A stretch of 64,000 nucleotides of DNA from Chitinolyticbacter albus. Lineage in GTDB: Bacteria; Pseudomonadota; Gammaproteobacteria; Burkholderiales; Chitinibacteraceae. Position numbers and translations under genes: made by a program. The DNA lies in assembly GCF_024437655.1 (NCBI RefSeq), contig NZ_JANBVF010000008.1, positions 79,690 to 143,689 on the forward strand, read 5' to 3'. Under the pieces are notes generated by a model. It did not search any database. It was not told the DNA's origin and was given only the letters and a program-made list of their open reading frames with translations. Below are positions 49,358 to 59,148 of this stretch, piece after piece; position 1 is the stretch's first letter, and each line of letters begins with the position of its first letter.

Positions 49358-50176
49358 ATGCCCCGCACCGCCTTTTTCGTCTCCGACCGCACCGGCATCA
49401 CCTCAGAGATGCTGGGCCACACGCTGCTCACCCAGTTCGAGGATGTGAACTTCCGCCGCATCACGTTGCCCTTTGTCGACAGCGTCGAGAAGGCGCGCGA
49501 GGCGGTGGAGAAGATCCGCCAGCAGGCGATTACCGATCAATGCCGCCCCATCGTGTTCTGCACCATGATCGATGACGATTTGCGCAGCGTGTTCCAGATA
49601 TCCGAAGCGTTCACCATGAATTTCTTCGAGGCCTTCATCGGCCCGCTGGAACAGGAATTGGGACGAAAGTCGTCGCATACCGTCGGCAAATCGCACGGCA
49701 TTGCCAATTTCGAGGAATACAAGAACCGCATCGACGCGGTGAATTATTCGCTCAGCCACGATGATGGCGTGATGCCGCGCGACCTCGCTGAGGCCGACGT
49801 GATCCTGATCGGCGTATCGCGCTCGGGCAAAACCCCGACCTGTCTGTATCTGGCGCTGCAGTTCGGCATCAAGGCCGCCAACTACCCGCTGACCCCCGAG
49901 GATTTCGGCCAGCACACGCTGCCCAAGCTGTTGCTGCCCTATCGCAACAAGCTGTTCGGGCTGACCATCGATCCGGAACGCCTGAGCCAGATCCGCCAGG
50001 AGCGCAAACCAGGCAGCAAGTATTCGGCGATCGAGAACTGCCAGTTCGAGATCGAAGAAGCTGCCGCGCTGATGCGGCACGTTGGCGTGCCCTATCTCAA
50101 TACCACCACGCTCTCGATCGAGGAATTGGCCACCACCATCATGCACCGGACCGGCATGGTGCGACGCGTGTATTGA
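49358..50176 (+). CDS. ppsR: PEP synthase regulatory protein (PSRP, kinase/pyrophosphorylase)
   Basis: 272 residues. Bifunctional enzyme that inactivates PpsA by ADP-dependent phosphorylation and reactivates it by phosphorolysis. DUF299 motifs: [21 protein letters not shown] at the start and the P-loop-like [15 protein letters not shown] (about 150-164). Encoded head-to-head with its target ppsA. Confidence 0.95.
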   Translation: MPRTAFFVSDRTGITSEMLGHTLLTQFEDVNFRRITLPFVDSVEKAREAVEKIRQQAITDQCRPIVFCTMIDDDLRSVFQISEAFTMNFFEAFIGPLEQELGRKSSHTVGKSHGIANFEEYKNRIDAVNYSLSHDDGVMPRDLAEADVILIGVSRSGKTPTCLYLALQFGIKAANYPLTPEDFGQHTLPKLLLPYRNKLFGLTIDPERLSQIRQERKPGSKYSAIENCQFEIEEAAALMRHVGVPYLNTTTLSIEELATTIMHRTGMVRRVY

Positions 50177-50276
50177 AGAAAACGCCCGGCTGTCTTCACG
50201 CGGCAGCAACATCGGCTTTCGCCCACCCTGACGAGACGGTAAACTCTGGGCTTTGCGATCGAGCCTGCCTTATTCC

Positions 50277-50981
50277 ATGCCGCCTCCTCCCGTCGATACG
50301 CCGGCCGCTTTCGAATTTCGCAGCAACACGCTCAAACTTTTGGGCTTTGTGCCAGCCACGCTGGATGCCCAGGCGCTGCGCGCTGCCTTGACCGAGCAAC
50401 TGGGACTGGGCGAGCACATGTTGAGCGGCGAGCAGGTGCTACTCGACTTCGACAGCCTGCCAGCCATGCCCAGCGCCATCGAAATCACCGCGCTGGCGCA
50501 GCTGCTGCGCGAATTCGGCCTGAAGGCTGTGGCTGCGCGTGGCGGCAATGACGGGCAACGTGCCGCAGCGCGTGAAGCGGGCCTTGTCGTGCTGTCGGAC
50601 GATGCCGCGCCAGCGGTACCGGCGGTCAAACCGGTGGAAAAACCGATCCCAGCGATGATCGTCAGCCGGCCGGTACGTACCGGCCAGCAGGTGTACGCCC
50701 GCGGCAGCGATCTGGTGGTACTGGCGCTGGTCTCGGCTGGCGCCGAGGTGATCGCCGACGGCAACATCCATGTTTACGCACCGCTGCGCGGCCGGGCATT
50801 GGCCGGTGCACGGGGCGATACCAGCGCGCGCATCTTCACCACCTGCATGGAAGCGGAATTGGTATCGATCGGCGGCATCTACCGCACGTTGGACGATAAC
50901 CTGCCAACATCGCTCAAATCCAAGCCCGCACAAATACTGCTCGATCAGGACAAACTCGTGATCGAAGCACTCAACGGATAA
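50277..50981 (+). CDS. minC: Septum site-determining protein MinC
   Basis: 234 residues. Inhibits FtsZ ring formation away from midcell. N-terminal domain (about 8-105) and the C-terminal beta-helix domain (RPVRTGQQVYARGSDLVVLALVSAGAEVIADGNIHVYAPLRGRA region, MinD-binding). The ATG at 50277 is chosen; a TTG 24 bases upstream is in frame. The ribosome site is weak. Confidence 0.94.
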   Translation: MPPPPVDTPAAFEFRSNTLKLLGFVPATLDAQALRAALTEQLGLGEHMLSGEQVLLDFDSLPAMPSAIEITALAQLLREFGLKAVAARGGNDGQRAAAREAGLVVLSDDAAPAVPAVKPVEKPIPAMIVSRPVRTGQQVYARGSDLVVLALVSAGAEVIADGNIHVYAPLRGRALAGARGDTSARIFTTCMEAELVSIGGIYRTLDDNLPTSLKSKPAQILLDQDKLVIEALNG

Positions 50982-50998
50982 CCCCAGAGGACAACCCC

Positions 50999-51808
50999 GT
51001 GGCAAAAATCATCGTCGTGACCTCCGGCAAGGGCGGCGTCGGCAAGACGACCACCAGCGCCAGCTTCGCGTCGGGCCTCGCGCTGCGCGGCTTCAAGACC
51101 GCCGTGATCGATTTCGACGTGGGCCTGCGCAACCTCGACCTGATCATGGGCTGCGAGCGCCGCGTGGTGTACGACCTGATCAATGTGATCCAGGGCGAAG
51201 CCTCGCTGCGCCAGGCGCTGATCAAGGACAAACACTGCGACAACCTGTTCATCCTGCCGGCCTCGCAAACCCGCGACAAGGACGCCCTATCGCGCGAAGG
51301 CGTCGAGAAGGTCATCACCGAGCTCAAGCACGACGGCTTTGACTACATCGTCTGCGACAGCCCGGCCGGCATCGAATCGGGCGCCTTGATGGCGGCCTAT
51401 TTCGCCGACGAAGCGCTGATCGTCACCAACCCGGAAGTCAGTTCGGTGCGCGATTCAGACCGCATCATCGGCATCCTCGACGCCAAGTCGAAGAAGGCCG
51501 AGGAAGGCGGCACGGTGAAGACCCACCTCTTGATCACCCGCTACAGCCCCAAGCGCGTCGATACCGGCGAGATGCTGTCGCTGGACGACGTGCAGCACCT
51601 GCTGCGGATCACGCTGATCGGCGTAGTGCCGGAATCGGAAACCGTGCTGCAGGCGTCCAACGCCGGCACCCCGGCCATCCATCTTGCCGGCAGCGATGTT
51701 TCGGAAGCCTACAAGGATGTGGTCGCGCGCTTCCTCGGTGAGGACAAACCGCTGCGTTTCATCGAAGCACCCAAGGCGCCGTTCTGGAAGCGCCTGTTCG
51801 GAGGCTGA
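50999..51808 (+). CDS. minD: Septum site-determining ATPase MinD
   Basis: 269 residues. Deviant Walker A GKGGVGKTTT (10-19), DFDVGLRNLDLIMG, and a C-terminal amphipathic helix (APFWKRLFGG) for membrane binding. Starts with GTG, preceded by AGAGGA. It recruits MinC and oscillates with MinE. Confidence 0.97.
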   Translation: MAKIIVVTSGKGGVGKTTTSASFASGLALRGFKTAVIDFDVGLRNLDLIMGCERRVVYDLINVIQGEASLRQALIKDKHCDNLFILPASQTRDKDALSREGVEKVITELKHDGFDYIVCDSPAGIESGALMAAYFADEALIVTNPEVSSVRDSDRIIGILDAKSKKAEEGGTVKTHLLITRYSPKRVDTGEMLSLDDVQHLLRITLIGVVPESETVLQASNAGTPAIHLAGSDVSEAYKDVVARFLGEDKPLRFIEAPKAPFWKRLFGG

Positions 51809-51811
51809 TCC

Positions 51812-52072
51812 ATGTCGATACTCAGTTATTTTTTCGGCGAGAAAAAAGCCAGTGCCTCGGTCGCGCGTGAGCGGCTGCAGATCATCCTGGCGCACGAGCG
51901 CGCCGGCCGTAACGCACCGGACTACCTGCCGGCCTTGCAAAAGGAGCTGGTCGAGGTCATTTCCAAATATGTGGCGATCAACGCGGACGACATCAAGGTC
52001 CAGCTCGATCGCAAGGATGATTTCGAAGTGCTGGAAGTGAATATCGTGTTGCCCGAGACGGCAAAGCGTTAA
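51812..52072 (+). CDS. minE: Cell division topological specificity factor MinE
   Basis: 86 residues. [23 protein letters not shown] is the MinD-binding/membrane part and the C-terminus is the dimerisation domain. It follows minD after 3 bases and stimulates the MinD ATPase. Confidence 0.96.
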   Translation: MSILSYFFGEKKASASVARERLQIILAHERAGRNAPDYLPALQKELVEVISKYVAINADDIKVQLDRKDDFEVLEVNIVLPETAKR

Positions 52073-52105
52073 ACTGGCGCTATCTGCAATTCAAATGTGA
52101 TAGAG

Positions 52106-52122
52106 GAGAGGCTCAGCCTCTC
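52106..52122 (+). other. Short hairpin between minE and map
   Basis: GAGAGGC-TCA-GCCTCTC, a perfect 7-bp stem overlapping a GGAGAG element 21 bases before the map start. It could end the min operon or mask a ribosome site. Confidence 0.4.
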
Positions 52123-52142
52123 TTCGTCATTTGGTGTATGCC

Positions 52143-52946
52143 ATGACCATATCGATCAAGACCCAGGAAGACATCGCCAAGATGCGTATCGCCGGGCGCC
52201 TCGCCAGCGAGGTGCTCGATTACATCACGCCGTTCGTCAAGCCCGGCGTGACCACGGAAGAGCTCAACCGACTGTGCCACGAGTACATGGTCGATGTGCA
52301 AGGCACTATTCCGGCGCCGCTCAATTATTGCCCGCCCGGCTACACGCCCTACCCGGCCGCGATCTGCACCTCGGTCAACCAGGTGGTGTGCCACGGCATA
52401 CCCAACGACAAGCCGCTCAGGAACGGCGATGTGGTCAACCTCGACATCACGGTGATCAAGGATGGCTATCACGGCGACACCAGCCGTATGTTCGAGGTGG
52501 GCGAAGTCGCCAACCACGCCAAGCGCCTGGCGCGCGTCACCTACGACTGCATGTGGATCGGCATCGAGCAAGTGAAGCCGGGCGCCCACCTGGGCGACAT
52601 TGGCGCCGCGATCCAGAAATACGCCGAAAACGCCGGCTACTCGGTGGTGCGCGAATTCTGCGGCCATGGCATCGGCACGGTGTTCCACGAAGAACCGCAG
52701 GTGCTGCATTACGGTCGCTATGGCAGCGGGCCGGAATTGAAGCCCGGCATGATCTTCACCATCGAGCCGATGATCAATGCCGGCCGCCGCGAGATCAAGG
52801 GCATGCCCGACGGCTGGACCATCGTCACCAAGGATAGATCGCTGTCGGCGCAGTGGGAGCACACGGTGCTCGTCACCGAGACCGGCTACGAGATCCTGAC
52901 CCAGTCGGCCGGCACGCCATCCAAGCCCGAGAGCTGGTTGCTCTAA
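52143..52946 (+). CDS. map: Type I methionine aminopeptidase
   Basis: 267 residues. Removes the initiator Met. Metal ligands lie in NLDITVIKDGYHGDTSRMF, CGHGIGTVFHEEP and FTIEPMIN. The ATG at 52143 is chosen over upstream in-frame GTG/TTG codons from homology. The glnD GTG follows the stop directly. Confidence 0.96.
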   Translation: MTISIKTQEDIAKMRIAGRLASEVLDYITPFVKPGVTTEELNRLCHEYMVDVQGTIPAPLNYCPPGYTPYPAAICTSVNQVVCHGIPNDKPLRNGDVVNLDITVIKDGYHGDTSRMFEVGEVANHAKRLARVTYDCMWIGIEQVKPGAHLGDIGAAIQKYAENAGYSVVREFCGHGIGTVFHEEPQVLHYGRYGSGPELKPGMIFTIEPMINAGRREIKGMPDGWTIVTKDRSLSAQWEHTVLVTETGYEILTQSAGTPSKPESWLL

Positions 52947-55502
52947 GTGCGCTCGGTCGCCGCGCTGCGCGATGCCCACGCACAGGCCAAAGAGGCGTTG
53001 CTGGCCGGTTGCGACGATCCGCGGCTGTCGGCACCACTGCTCAAGCGCCTGACCCGGCTGACCGATGCCACCCTCATCGAGCTGTGGCAGCGCCACCAGT
53101 TTCCCGGCGAGGTGCTGCTGGTCGCTGTCGGCGGCTATGGCCGCGGCGAGCTCTACCCGCACTCCGACATCGATCTCTTGATCCTGCTGCCGGACGAGCC
53201 CTCGCCGGCCTTGCTGGAAGAGCTGGAAATCCTGGTCGGCGAGCTGTGGGACATCGGCCTGGAAGTCGGTCATTCGGTGCGGACCATCAACGATTGCCTC
53301 GCCGAAGCGGAGAAGGACATCACCGTGCAGACAGCGCTGATCGAGGCACGCCGCCTCGCCGGCGACGTCGAGCGCTTCGCGCGTTTCTGCCATGCGGTGT
53401 TCCGCCATATCGACCCCAAGACCTTCTTCGAAGCCAAGCTCTTTGAGCAGCAGGCCCGCTACGGCCGCTTCCAGAACGCCACCTACAAGCTTGAGCCCAA
53501 TATCAAGGAAGCGCCTGGCGGATTGCGCGACCTGCACCTCGTCGGCTGGATCGCCGCCGCACTCGGCCTTGGCCACGACTGGCGCGCGCTCGCCGCGCTC
53601 GGCCTGCTCACCCGCGAGGAGAGTCTGAAGCTGCGCCGCGCCGAGCGGGTATTGCGCACTTACCGTATCGCGCTGCACCGCATCGCCCGGCGCCGCGAGG
53701 ATCGTATCCTGTTCGATTACCAGCACCGGCTGGCGCACGATTTCGGCTTTACCGACGATCATTTCAACCGCGCCAGCGAACAGCTGATGGCGCATTACTA
53801 CCGCGCCGCCCGTATCGTCGGCCAGCTGGTGCCGCTCTTGGTACAGGCGCTGCGCAGCCGCATCTACAGCCAGGTCGGCACCGAGCTCGTCGCGATCAAC
53901 CCGCACTTCAACCTGCGCGGCGACGTGATCGAGATCGCCGAGCCCAATGTGTTCCGGCACACGCCGTCGGCCATCCTGGAACTCTTCGTGCTGCTGGCCC
54001 AGCAACGCGATATCGCCGATGCGGCGCCCGAAACGCTGCGCGCGCTCTGGCACGCCCGCGCCCAGATCGACGATGCCTTCCGTGCCGACCCGCACAACAA
54101 GACGCTGTTCCTGCAGCTGTTTCGCGAGCCACGCGGCCTTACCCGTGCTCTGCGCCGCATGAACCAGTACGGCGTGCTCGGCCGCTACATCCCCGAGTTC
54201 GGCCAGCTGGTCGGCCGGATGCAGCACGATCTCTTTCACGTCTACACGGTGGACGAACACACGCTGATGGTGCTGCGCAATATGCGCCGCTTCGCCGTGC
54301 CGGCGTTCACCCACGAATACCCGCTGTGCTCGCGGCTGATCGAGGAATTCGAGCGGCCCGAGGCGCTGTACCTGGCTGCGCTGTTCCACGACATCGGCAA
54401 GGGTCGCGGTGGCGATCACAGCCAGATCGGCCGCGATATCGCCGCGCGCTTCTGTGCCAGCCACCCACTGCACCCGGACGACGCCGAGCTGGTGCCCTGG
54501 CTGGTCGAGCGCCACCTCACCATGTCGCACGTGGCGCAGAAGCAGGACGTGTACGACCCCGAGGTGATCCAGCAATTCGCCGAGCTGTGCGGAACGCCAC
54601 GCCGGCTGATCGCGCTCTACCTGCTCACCGTCGCCGACATCCGCGGCACCAGCCCCAAGGTGTGGAATGCCTGGAAGGCCAAGCTCCTGGAAGACCTCTA
54701 CCACGCCGCGATGCGCGTGCTGCGCGACCGCGATGTCGACACCCGCTCGCTCTTGGAGGAGCGGCTGGACGAAGCCCGTCGGCTGCTGCGGCTCTATGGT
54801 CTGCGCGATGACGCCGAGGCCGAGCTCTGGCGCGAAATCGATACCGTGTACTTCATGCGGCACGATGCGCGGGAGATCGCCTGGCACACGCGCCAGCTCT
54901 ATTCACGCGTAGAGCACGCCGCCCCCATCGTCAGCGCGCGGCTGTCCGAATCGGGCGAAGGGCTGCAGGTGCTGGTCTACACCCGTGACGCGGTCGACCT
55001 GTTCGCCCGCATCTGCGCCTTCTTCGAGCGCGCCGGCTACTCGATCTTCGACGCCCACATCCACACCACCCGGCACGGCTATGCGCTCGACAGCTTCTAC
55101 GTCTACATCCCGGACGAGCGCGTCGGCAGCTATCGCGATCTGATCGGCTTCGTCGAGTACGAGCTGGCGCACGCCATCGCCGAGGGCGGCGCATTGCCGC
55201 CGGCGCCCAAGGCGCGCATCTCGCGCCAGCAAAAGCATTTTCCGGTGCAACCACATGTGCTGATCCGCCCGGACGAGCGCGGCAAATACCACGTGCTCTC
55301 GATCGCCGCGGGCGATCGCACCGGCCTGCTCTCCACCATCGCCCGCGTGCTCGCCGCGCACCGCATCGAGATCCAGTCCGCCAAGATCATGACGCTGGGC
55401 GAACGCGCCGAGGACAACTTCCTGGTTTCCGGCAACCGCTTGAACGACGAACGCGCGTTGCGGCAACTGGAAACCGATCTGCTGCAGGCAGTGCAAGCGT
55501 AG
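52947..55502 (+). CDS. glnD: Bifunctional uridylyltransferase/uridylyl-removing enzyme
   Basis: 851 residues. Senses glutamine and modifies PII proteins. Order: nucleotidyltransferase (VGGYGRGELYPHSDIDLLIL, about 62-81), UTase linker, HD domain (ALFHDIGKGRGGDHSQIG), two ACT domains at the C-terminus (LQVLVYTRDAVDLFARI; VLSIAAGDRTGLLSTIARVL). GTG start adjoins the map stop with no gap. Confidence 0.96.
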   Translation: MRSVAALRDAHAQAKEALLAGCDDPRLSAPLLKRLTRLTDATLIELWQRHQFPGEVLLVAVGGYGRGELYPHSDIDLLILLPDEPSPALLEELEILVGELWDIGLEVGHSVRTINDCLAEAEKDITVQTALIEARRLAGDVERFARFCHAVFRHIDPKTFFEAKLFEQQARYGRFQNATYKLEPNIKEAPGGLRDLHLVGWIAAALGLGHDWRALAALGLLTREESLKLRRAERVLRTYRIALHRIARRREDRILFDYQHRLAHDFGFTDDHFNRASEQLMAHYYRAARIVGQLVPLLVQALRSRIYSQVGTELVAINPHFNLRGDVIEIAEPNVFRHTPSAILELFVLLAQQRDIADAAPETLRALWHARAQIDDAFRADPHNKTLFLQLFREPRGLTRALRRMNQYGVLGRYIPEFGQLVGRMQHDLFHVYTVDEHTLMVLRNMRRFAVPAFTHEYPLCSRLIEEFERPEALYLAALFHDIGKGRGGDHSQIGRDIAARFCASHPLHPDDAELVPWLVERHLTMSHVAQKQDVYDPEVIQQFAELCGTPRRLIALYLLTVADIRGTSPKVWNAWKAKLLEDLYHAAMRVLRDRDVDTRSLLEERLDEARRLLRLYGLRDDAEAELWREIDTVYFMRHDAREIAWHTRQLYSRVEHAAPIVSARLSESGEGLQVLVYTRDAVDLFARICAFFERAGYSIFDAHIHTTRHGYALDSFYVYIPDERVGSYRDLIGFVEYELAHAIAEGGALPPAPKARISRQQKHFPVQPHVLIRPDERGKYHVLSIAAGDRTGLLSTIARVLAAHRIEIQSAKIMTLGERAEDNFLVSGNRLNDERALRQLETDLLQAVQA

Positions 55503-55711
55503 TTCTACCGAGGTCGATCCCGCTGCCACCCCGCCCCGACGGACTTGCATACGGCGCCAGAACGTAAAGCCGCGGGCCACGTCACCGCGCCTGCCCACCC
55601 GCGCGAACACGAGCGACGGTATTGCGGCCGGCGTCGTCGGATTTGAAATCAAATCGAAATCAATTGCACCTATGCTTCTCCGCTTCTTACAAAGAGCACA
55701 GGGAGCGCACG

Positions 55712-57538
55712 ATGAAGCGATGGAAAATGGCAGGGGTATCCGCCCTGGTGGTCACCACCCTGGCCGGTTGCAGCAGCGATGGCAGCACGGTACCCACGCC
55801 GGCACCGGCGCCGACACCCGTGCCCACTCCGGCACCCGAAGCCACGCCCAAGGCCATTTCGTTGTCCTTGCTCGGCCGCTTCTCCACCGGCGTGTTCGCC
55901 GAAGGCGCTTCGGAAATCCCGGCCTTCGATCCGGGCAGCCGTCGCGCCTTCATCGTCAACGCCAAGAAGGGCGTGGTCGAGGTGCTGGATCTGGCCGACC
56001 CGGCCAACCCGCTACTGATCGGCGAATTGAGCGCCCAGGGCATCGTCGCCGGCGCCGAAGTGAATAGCGTCGCCGTGGGCAACGGCATCGTCGCGTTGGC
56101 GGTGCAATCGCCCGTCAAGACCGACACCGGTTACGCCGCGTTCTTTCGCGCGAGCGACCTGGCCAAGCTCAGCCACGTGGCGATCGGCGCACAGCCGGAC
56201 ATGATCACCTTTACCCCAGACGGCAAGACGGTGCTCGTCGCCAACGAGGGCGAACCCTCGGATGACTACCAGATCGACCCAGAGGGCTCGATCAGCGTGA
56301 TTGACGTGGCCGATCCGACCCAGCCCGTGGCCCGCACCGCCGGCTTCGCTGCCTGGAACGGCAAGGAAGCCGAACTGCGCGCCGCTGGCGTGCGCATCTA
56401 CGGCCCGGGCGCCAGCACCGCCAAGGATGTCGAGCCCGAGTACATCGCGATTTCTGCCGACGGCAAGACCGCCTGGGTGACGCTGCAGGAGAACAACGCC
56501 TTAGCCAAGCTGGACATCGCCACCGCCACGGTGACCGACATCGTGCCGCTGGGTTACAAGGACCATGGCGTGGCCGGCAACGGGTTCGATGCCTCCGATG
56601 CCGACGGCGCCGGTGGTGCGGGCAAGATCAACATCGCCCTGCGTCCGGGCGTGCGCGGCCTCTATCTGCCCGATTCGATCGCCAGCTACACCGTCGACGA
56701 CAAGACCTACCTCGTGACTGCCAACGAGGGCGATACGCGCGCCTGGTTCAGCGATGAGGCCGCCTACTTCAACGGCGATGCCAGCAAGGGTTTCGTCGAG
56801 GAATTCCGCGTGAAGCACCTGGTGCACAAGAACGGCTTCGATCGCCGCAAGGGCGACGACCTGCCGGCGCAACTGCGCCTGCTGGCGCCGGGCGCCACGC
56901 TGAATCCGGCCGTGTTCGGCTACTGCGGAGCCACGGCCACCGATCCGCTCGCCTGCGCCAGCGATGCGGAGTTCGGCCGACTGAACGTCACCTGGACCAT
57001 GGGCTACCAGACCAATGCCGACGGCAGCCCCAAGCTCAATGGCGCCGGCAAGCTGGTCTACGACGCGCTCTATGCCTTCGGTGGTCGCTCGTTCTCGATC
57101 TGGGATGAAACCGGCAAGCTGGTGTGGGATTCGGGCGATGCCTTCGAGCAGCAGCTCGCCACGCTGATTCCGGATCACTTCAATACCGACCACGAAGCGA
57201 CCGGGTTCGACGACCGCAGCGACAACAAGGGCCCGGAACCGGAAGGCGTCGCCATCGGCAGGATCGGCGACAAGACCTTCACCTTCATCGGCCTGGAGCG
57301 CATCGGTGGCGTGATGGCCTACGACGTGACCGATCCGACGGCACCGGTGTTCATGCACTACTTCAACAGCCGCAATTTCGCGGCCGCCGACAATACCAAA
57401 CCGGAAGCCGGTGATCTCGGCCCGGAAGGCCTCGTCTTCGTGCCTGCCAGCCGCTCGCCCAACGGCAAGCCCTTGCTGATCGTGGGCCACGAGGTCAGCG
57501 GCACCACCGCGATTTACCAGATCGATCAACAGTTCTGA
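55712..57538 (+). CDS. Choice-of-anchor I family lipoprotein
   Basis: 608 residues. Lipobox LAGC (17-20), Pro/Thr linker, then a beta-propeller-like domain (FIVNAKKGVVEVLDLADP, PDMITFTPDGKTVLVANEGEPSDDY, KTYLVTANEGDTRAW, PEGLVFVPA) typical of the choice-of-anchor I/alkaline phosphatase-like exported family. Possibly a phosphatase-related surface protein; activity not certain. AGGGAG precedes the ATG. Confidence 0.85.
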   Translation: MKRWKMAGVSALVVTTLAGCSSDGSTVPTPAPAPTPVPTPAPEATPKAISLSLLGRFSTGVFAEGASEIPAFDPGSRRAFIVNAKKGVVEVLDLADPANPLLIGELSAQGIVAGAEVNSVAVGNGIVALAVQSPVKTDTGYAAFFRASDLAKLSHVAIGAQPDMITFTPDGKTVLVANEGEPSDDYQIDPEGSISVIDVADPTQPVARTAGFAAWNGKEAELRAAGVRIYGPGASTAKDVEPEYIAISADGKTAWVTLQENNALAKLDIATATVTDIVPLGYKDHGVAGNGFDASDADGAGGAGKINIALRPGVRGLYLPDSIASYTVDDKTYLVTANEGDTRAWFSDEAAYFNGDASKGFVEEFRVKHLVHKNGFDRRKGDDLPAQLRLLAPGATLNPAVFGYCGATATDPLACASDAEFGRLNVTWTMGYQTNADGSPKLNGAGKLVYDALYAFGGRSFSIWDETGKLVWDSGDAFEQQLATLIPDHFNTDHEATGFDDRSDNKGPEPEGVAIGRIGDKTFTFIGLERIGGVMAYDVTDPTAPVFMHYFNSRNFAAADNTKPEAGDLGPEGLVFVPASRSPNGKPLLIVGHEVSGTTAIYQIDQQF

Positions 57539-57549
57539 GCGATACGGCA

Positions 57550-57580
57550 AAAAACGCCTCACCCTGAGGCGTGTGTTTTA
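57550..57580. terminator. Bidirectional terminator
   Basis: An 8-bp stem (ACGCCTCA with TGAGGCGT, CCC loop) between convergent genes, with six T residues on the minus strand and GTGTTTTA on the plus strand. Confidence 0.85.
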
Positions 57581-57601
57581 TCGCAGCTGACCCGCCGAAA
57601 T

Positions 57602-59038
57602 CTACAACGGCGCGCTGGCGTCCTCGGCGCGCGGCGGCGTCTTGCTGTACTTGCTGCGATCCGCGGCCTGGTAAGCAAGGTAGAAGCGGTTCACCGACGA
57701 GACATAATCGAGCAAACGCTGGCCGACCATGCGACGCGCGACGACCTCGACGTTGCCGCCCCAGCGGTTCGGGTCCAGCCCCTCCTTGGCGGTCTGACGC
57801 CGGATCTGCGCGATACGGCCTTCGCCGGCGTTGTAGGCGGCGAGCATGAAGAAGAGCTGGTCATCGGGCGCGATCCCGGGCTTGGCGAACATGCGGCGCA
57901 GGTAATTGAGATACTTGGCCGCCGCGGTGATATTGCCCTCGTTGCCGTGCGGATCCTTCACGCCCATCTTGCGGGCGGTGCTGGGATTCACCTGCATGAT
58001 GCCGGTGGGGCCGTTCTGCCGCACCACCGGGTTGAGCTTGGATTCGCGCTGGCCGATGGCGGCGAGCAGCAACCAGTCCATGTTGTTGGCGGCAGCCACC
58101 ACCTGGAACACGGGCGCCAGCACGGCCAGCCTATCCATGCTGGCACCGCGCGATTCGGGCAGCGACGCCTTGCCGTCGGCGGGCAAAAAGCGCTGCGTCT
58201 CCTTGGCGGCTGCCGACGCCAGCTTGCCTGCCTGCGCCGCTACAAAGCGGTTGAGCTCGGCCAGCAGGCCCGGATGCAACGGCGCCACCGCCCACGCGGC
58301 CGGCACCGACGTGGCTGGGCAGCCATCCATGCGCAGATTGGGCAAGCGCTGCTGCCAGAGCTTGAACAGATACTGGCTCGCCAGCGTGACGGTATCGCCA
58401 CCGCCATTCATCGCCAGGAGCAGCGCCTCGGTATCGATACCATCGGCGGCATCCGTCATCTGCACGCTGACATCGGCGTCCAGCAAGCGGCGGGCGTAGC
58501 TCGCGCGCGGCAACGTCAGCGGCGTATCGCCCAGCGCAGCCAGATCGGGCAAGGCCGGCCGGCTGCGATGACGCACCAGGCACCACTTGTCCTCCAGATA
58601 GGGCTGGCTGTATTCGACGAGCTGGCCAGCGCCCGGGATCACCGGCATCAATCCGGCGGCGACGTCACCCCGCCCAGCCATCAGCGCCGGAATCAACTCG
58701 CCCGGTTCGACCGGCACGTACAGCACCCGGGTCGGCGGCCGTGATGCCGGGCGGTTGCGGTTCAGGAACAGCTCGAGCTGGTAGAGCATGGCGTGCTCGA
58801 CCCCGTGCGGCGCGCCGTTGCGGAAAAAGAAGGTCGTCGGCCCCTTGGCGACCAGTACCCGCAGGCGGCGCGGCGGGTCGGCCGGATCGTAGTCGGCACC
58901 CGCGAGCTCGGTCGGCGCATTGAGCTGCGGGTGATCCGCATCCTTGCCGGCTACGGCGGCCACGGCGGGCAGCGATAGCAGGCAAGTACAGGCAAACAGG
59001 ATGCATCGTTGGAAAAGCGGGAATGAAATCAGGCGCAT
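57602..59038 (-). CDS. MltF-like lytic transglycosylase
   Basis: 478 residues. Signal peptide (1-28), a solute-binding-protein-like domain (about 55-290; LRVLVAKGPTTFFFRNGAPHG), then an SLT lysozyme-like domain (about 310-450) with catalytic Glu in AAIGQRESKLNP and GIMQVNPSTARKMG, AAYNAGEGRI. Cuts murein in the periplasm. It lacks clear outer-membrane anchoring Cys. Confidence 0.9.
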   Translation of the reverse strand: MRLISFPLFQRCILFACTCLLSLPAVAAVAGKDADHPQLNAPTELAGADYDPADPPRRLRVLVAKGPTTFFFRNGAPHGVEHAMLYQLELFLNRNRPASRPPTRVLYVPVEPGELIPALMAGRGDVAAGLMPVIPGAGQLVEYSQPYLEDKWCLVRHRSRPALPDLAALGDTPLTLPRASYARRLLDADVSVQMTDAADGIDTEALLLAMNGGGDTVTLASQYLFKLWQQRLPNLRMDGCPATSVPAAWAVAPLHPGLLAELNRFVAAQAGKLASAAAKETQRFLPADGKASLPESRGASMDRLAVLAPVFQVVAAANNMDWLLLAAIGQRESKLNPVVRQNGPTGIMQVNPSTARKMGVKDPHGNEGNITAAAKYLNYLRRMFAKPGIAPDDQLFFMLAAYNAGEGRIAQIRRQTAKEGLDPNRWGGNVEVVARRMVGQRLLDYVSSVNRFYLAYQAADRSKYSKTPPRAEDASAPL

Positions 59039-59148
59039 GGGCTGGATTCTAGCCAGAAAATGCCGCTCTGACCCGGCACCACGTCAGCTTTGGGCGGTAA
59101 GCCAGGCGGCACGGGTATAATCGCCACATTTTCCATCCGGATCGCCTC

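Noticed and set aside
52113..54887. Minus-strand open frame of 924 codons opposite glnD and map
   Set aside because: Antisense shadow of two well-supported genes.
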